From NCBI RefSeq assembly GCF_943590815.1, contig NZ_CALSBS010000018.1:1-64000 (forward strand): DNA of 64,000 bases, written 5' to 3'. The DNA is from Pseudocitrobacter vendiensis (GTDB taxonomy: Bacteria > Pseudomonadota > Gammaproteobacteria > Enterobacterales > Enterobacteriaceae). Position 1 is the first letter of the stretch. Each line of letters opens with the position of its first letter. The notes beneath the pieces were generated by a model that saw only the letters and a list, made by a program, of their open reading frames with translations, made no database searches and had not been told where the DNA came from. The position numbers and the translations under genes were made by a program. Below, piece by piece: positions 61,809-64,000 of the stretch.

Positions 61809-61999
61809 TCCGTGCCTTTAAATGCCGTGCTAATTCCGTTAGCCACTGCAACGCGCATATATTCCCAGTGGCGATTATCCAGCCAGACAGCAGCGGAAAT
61901 ATCATCCACGGTATCTTCCCCGTTCGGGAGATAATAACGACGCAATATCAGATATTGTTCGAGCCCATTCTCTTCAATAGCCTGGACTCGTCGGGTTAG
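61805..61999 (-). CDS. -1 frameshift extension of the tail assembly chaperone
   Basis: Immediately after the heptamer A AAA AAC (complement of 61999-62005) the -1 frame is open for 64 codons (LTRRVQAIEENGLEQYL start, STAFKGTE end) and stops at 61805, overlapping the tape measure ATG. Ribosomes slipping back one base would make an 85+64 = 149-residue fusion. It lacks its own start codon. Equivalent frameshift products are gpG-T in lambda and E-E' in P2, and act as chaperones for the tape measure. Confidence 0.85.
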   Translation of the reverse strand, partial: LTRRVQAIEENGLEQYLILRRYYLPNGEDTVDDISAAVWLDNRHWEYMRVAVANGISTAFKGTE

Positions 62000-62253
62000 T
62001 TTTTTACTTCAATTTCCAGTTCTGGCGCGTAAAGTTCGTTAACCTTACCTGCGAGCTGAAGTGCAGCGCCCGGACGTTTCAAAATATCGGCCAGTGCTTC
62101 TTTGCTTTCTGTCGCCACAATACGCGTCAGATAATTGTGCGCCGGCACGACTTTATTATCCATCGCCATTTCATTAATGAACTTGTTATAAGCCGTCTGA
62201 TTAGGCTCAAAGGTAATATCCTGACCACAAACAGTAAGATTAATCTTTTCCAT
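61996..62253 (-). CDS. tail assembly chaperone
   Basis: An 85-residue protein (MEKINLTVCGQDITFEP) resembling the putative phage tail assembly chaperone family. It is encoded directly upstream of the tape measure, the canonical position. Its final codons are GTA AAA AAC TAA, containing the slippery heptamer that allows a -1 shift into the extension described separately. Its start overlaps the Rz1 gene by 14 bases. Confidence 0.85.
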   Translation of the reverse strand: MEKINLTVCGQDITFEPNQTAYNKFINEMAMDNKVVPAHNYLTRIVATESKEALADILKRPGAALQLAGKVNELYAPELEIEVKN

Positions 62254-62527
62254 AAATAACGCTCTCTCTTAAATTAATTTCATCAACAAGCTGGTTATGC
62301 CGTGCGGCACACTGGCCATACAGTTCAGGGTAAATTGTTAAAATTTCCGCCGCGTCTTTACCCTGGGTACCTTTCAGGCGCGGCAGCTGCGTGGTGCATT
62401 TAGTCAGCAGATTTTCCTGATAACGCACGTTCGGTGCCGGCTGCGGCCTCGTTGTACATGCGGACAAAATCAGCAGACATGCACACATTGGTAAACACCG
62501 GCTTAACCACTTCGGTACGAATTTCAC
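62240..62527 (-). CDS. o-spanin lipoprotein Rz1
   Basis: A 95-residue lipoprotein with a signal peptide and lipobox LSAC (about residues 21-24), starting inside the Rz gene in another frame and continuing past its stop. The outer-membrane partner of Rz, it fuses inner and outer membranes in the final lysis step. This embedded-overlapping layout is diagnostic. Confidence 0.85.
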   Translation of the reverse strand: MKFVPKWLSRCLPMCACLLILSACTTRPQPAPNVRYQENLLTKCTTQLPRLKGTQGKDAAEILTIYPELYGQCAARHNQLVDEINLRESVIYGKD

Positions 62528-62729
62528 GCGGTTGTGCCTCCTTCAACGCCTCCAGCTTACCTTCCAGCTGGCGACTGGATGAGCTGGCGATACCTGCCAG
62601 CTCTTTGCCCGTGGCGGCGGCGGTATTCCGGATAGTCAGGTCGATACTGTCCCGCTGCCAGAGCGCCACTTTCCAGCCCAACAGAAAAGACAGCGCCAGC
62701 GGAACGATAATCACCGTGATACGGCTCAT
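62400..62729 (-). CDS. i-spanin Rz
   Basis: A 109-residue protein with an N-terminal signal anchor (ITVIIVPLALSFLLGWKVAL) and a coiled-coil-forming periplasmic region (about 35-70). It forms the spanin complex with Rz1. Its ATG overlaps the stop of the endolysin gene. Confidence 0.85.
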   Translation of the reverse strand: MSRITVIIVPLALSFLLGWKVALWQRDSIDLTIRNTAAATGKELAGIASSSSRQLEGKLEALKEAQPREIRTEVVKPVFTNVCMSADFVRMYNEAAAGTERALSGKSAD

Positions 62730-63070
62730 CAGCGAACCCCGTTGTGTTCCAGGCTGAAGTGATTACCGTCCGGACGGGATTTGAAGCGACCGCCCCACGT
62801 TCCGCCCAGTGACTCCCAGTACTCGCCCAGCGGCAGATATGCCGTGCTGTCGGTCTGGTACTGGCCGTTAATGAACAAATTGAAGTCCACGGCCAGACGC
62901 TGTGTATGCAGGCTGTTGGTGATACCACTGCCTTTTTTCGCGTTCAGCGCAGCCTGCTCCGGCGTGCGGTACGCTTCACCGAACGTCAGGCGGTAGCCGT
63001 GTGATTCAGACCACTGGATCAGATTTGCCACCATCACGGTGAAAAGCTGCTGTTTTTCGCTCAGTGTCAT
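62729..63070 (-). CDS. endolysin, M15-type peptidase
   Basis: A 113-residue peptidase of the M15/VanY-like group. The motif SLHTQRLAVDF (about residues 48-58) supplies a metal-binding His and Asp, and NHFSLEH a second His near the C-terminus. It would cut an L-alanyl-D-glutamate-type bond in peptidoglycan. It has no signal peptide or SAR domain and so depends on the holin, whose stop overlaps its start by 4 bases. Confidence 0.88.
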   Translation of the reverse strand: MTLSEKQQLFTVMVANLIQWSESHGYRLTFGEAYRTPEQAALNAKKGSGITNSLHTQRLAVDFNLFINGQYQTDSTAYLPLGEYWESLGGTWGGRFKSRPDGNHFSLEHNGVR

Positions 63071-63363
63071 TTCCCTGTCCCTTTGTTCAAAAAACCGCCA
63101 ATTCCTTTTTTACGCAGCCAGGCTTCCACCCCATTCAACCCCAGAATACCCAGCCCCGACCCAATGCCGACCAGCGCCAGCGGATGAATATCCGGTACCA
63201 CATACAGCGCCACGCCGGCCAGCAGTGACAATGCACTGCCGACAATCAGACGGCCAGCCAGTAAGCGAACGGTAATCGGCTCATCGCTGTTCAGCATCTT
63301 TCCCAGCGCAATCAACGCGCCCATGATGGCCAGCGCAATAAATCCCTTTTCGTAATCCTGCAT
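63067..63363 (-). CDS. holin
   Basis: A 98-residue protein with three hydrophobic segments (about 7-24, 34-56 and 61-83) and a basic C-terminus (RKKGIGGFLNKGTGK), consistent with a class I-type holin. It stands first in the lysis cassette holin-endolysin-Rz-Rz1, 9 bases after the tail tube gene. Confidence 0.82.
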   Translation of the reverse strand: MQDYEKGFIALAIMGALIALGKMLNSDEPITVRLLAGRLIVGSALSLLAGVALYVVPDIHPLALVGIGSGLGILGLNGVEAWLRKKGIGGFLNKGTGK

Positions 63364-63372
63364 CCCTGCCTC

Positions 63373-63828
63373 TTATCCAATCAGGTTTTCCGTGGCTTCC
63401 GCTTCCAGATACGGAATGCCGTCAATGTTGATAAATTTAGGGCTGGTCACGAGAAACTTAATTTTTCGCGTGGACAGCGCTCCGCCTTTGGGATCGAGAT
63501 CCAGAAGGTTGTTCAGCAGCAGCTTGCAGCCGAACGCCTCAACTTTGGTTTCTTCGTTGCCGGCTTTGGCATAGAAGAGAAAATCCAGCTCAGGAATGCC
63601 GCGCCATGACCCGGCAGATTGTGCGCGGGCTTTGATGGAGGCCAGCGCCTTAGTGGCCAGTTCCAGCTCACCTTCGGCGGACACATCACCATCCACCCAG
63701 CCATCCGGCACGCCGCGCGTCTGCGCTGCTGCGGTGTTGTCGGTGATATCGAGCGAAATTTTCTCCGCATGTACCAGTTCGCCATCCATATAGAAGTCGA
63801 AGGACATGCCCGAAATACGTCTGGTCAT
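63373..63828 (-). CDS. tail tube protein, DUF2597-like
   Basis: A 151-residue protein starting MTRRISGMSFDFYMDG, recognised as the DUF2597-type phage protein that follows the sheath gene and is inferred to form the tail tube. Its ATG overlaps the sheath stop (ATGA). The lysis cassette follows. Confidence 0.7.
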   Translation of the reverse strand: MTRRISGMSFDFYMDGELVHAEKISLDITDNTAAAQTRGVPDGWVDGDVSAEGELELATKALASIKARAQSAGSWRGIPELDFLFYAKAGNEETKVEAFGCKLLLNNLLDLDPKGGALSTRKIKFLVTSPKFINIDGIPYLEAEATENLIG

Positions 63829-64000
63829 GAATTTGTCTCCAGGCTGGCATCCAGCAACAGGCTGATCGTGATTTGCAGCGGTACTTCATACGTACGCACC
63901 ACCATGTAAATATCCACCGCCTTTTTGGTCTTCCAGACGATCGTGATATCGCCGTCCTGTGGCGGCTTCACTTCGCCGGGGAAGGACACGCCGTTAATGT
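63825..64000 (-). CDS. tail sheath protein, C-terminal fragment cut by the window
   Basis: The last 58 codons of a gene entering from beyond position 64000. The end, with VKPPQDGDITIVWKTKKAVD then VVRTYEVPLQITISLLLDAS, fits the C-terminal hallmark of contractile sheath proteins (DUF2586-like), including the charged strand and the IxIxLxLD end. Too short for a firm family call, but the neighbouring tube gene agrees. Confidence 0.6.
   Translation of the reverse strand, partial: INGVSFPGEVKPPQDGDITIVWKTKKAVDIYMVVRTYEVPLQITISLLLDASLETNS

Larger units (their letters stand above)
51085..64000. mobile_element. prophage of contractile-tail type, tail and lysis end
   Basis: From just upstream of fieF to the window end every recognised gene is phage-derived and on the minus strand: sheath, tube, lysis cassette, tail chaperone, tape measure, baseplate, fibre and hub-spike. 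The exact right attachment point cannot be fixed because the other end is outside the window; it lies between about 51070 and 51160. No integrase, repressor, capsid or portal gene is within the window. Insertion upstream of fieF is a site used by P2-like prophages. Whether the phage is intact or a tail-only relic cannot be judged here. Confidence 0.9.

Noticed and set aside
61805-61999. A sequencing frameshift splitting the tail chaperone gene.
   Set aside because: The canonical slippery heptamer at the exact junction and the known use of frameshifting in this gene position make a programmed shift far more likely.

Overview
The window is chromosomal DNA of an Enterobacteriaceae member close to Escherichia, Salmonella, Citrobacter and Enterobacter. 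Most proteins are recognisable at near full identity to E. coli families, and their order follows the E. coli murI-to-fieF region read in reverse. It is not E. coli K-12. The flanking genes yijE, pflC and pflD and the whole zapB-glp-tpiA-sbp block are absent, extra genes sit between metF and metL, and GC-rich dispersed repeats, REP/BIME units and one full-length ERIC element lie between genes.

Layout. Positions 1-242 hold the tandem P1 and P2 promoters of a ribosomal RNA operon that begins just outside the window. Next come murI and btuB with its cobalamin riboswitch, trmA, yijD-fabR, sthA, and oxyR with the divergent OxyS RNA. The arginine cluster argH-B-C/argE with paired ARG boxes follows, then ppc, cptA and yijO. 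From 19 to 25 kb lies a fructose-like PTS locus (frwD, frwB, frwC, ptsA) with fsaB and gldA. Then come yijF, katG and metF. A four-gene insertion (LysR regulator, carboxymuconolactone-decarboxylase-like protein, UshA-like periplasmic nucleotidase with a C-terminal frameshift, zinc-ribbon protein) separates metF from metL-metB/metJ. The core then runs yiiX, rpmE, priA, cytR, ftsN, hslV-hslU, menA and rraA. At this point E. coli would have zapB through sbp. Here there are only two tandem paralogous membrane proteins before pfkA and fieF.

From about 51.1 kb to the end of the window is the late end of a contractile-tail (Myoviridae-type) prophage integrated upstream of fieF. All recognised genes read on the minus strand. 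In transcription order they are: sheath C-terminus, tail tube, holin, M15 endolysin, Rz/Rz1, a tail-assembly chaperone with a programmed -1 frameshift, tape measure, a DUF2590-like protein, baseplate J, tail protein I, tail fibre, fibre assembly chaperone, two baseplate-associated proteins and a hub-spike protein. Between the last tail gene and the host junction is about 1 kb without a convincing gene. It holds a 287-bp element bounded by 28-bp inverted repeats and containing twelve copies of a TTGTGAYGGT-like iteron beside an A+T-rich tract, which looks like a replication origin or a dense regulator-binding array.

The most interesting items are this iteron element, the missing rraA-pfkA block with its two replacement paralogues, the A AAA AAC frameshift in the tail chaperone, and the single-base frameshift in the UshA-like gene.
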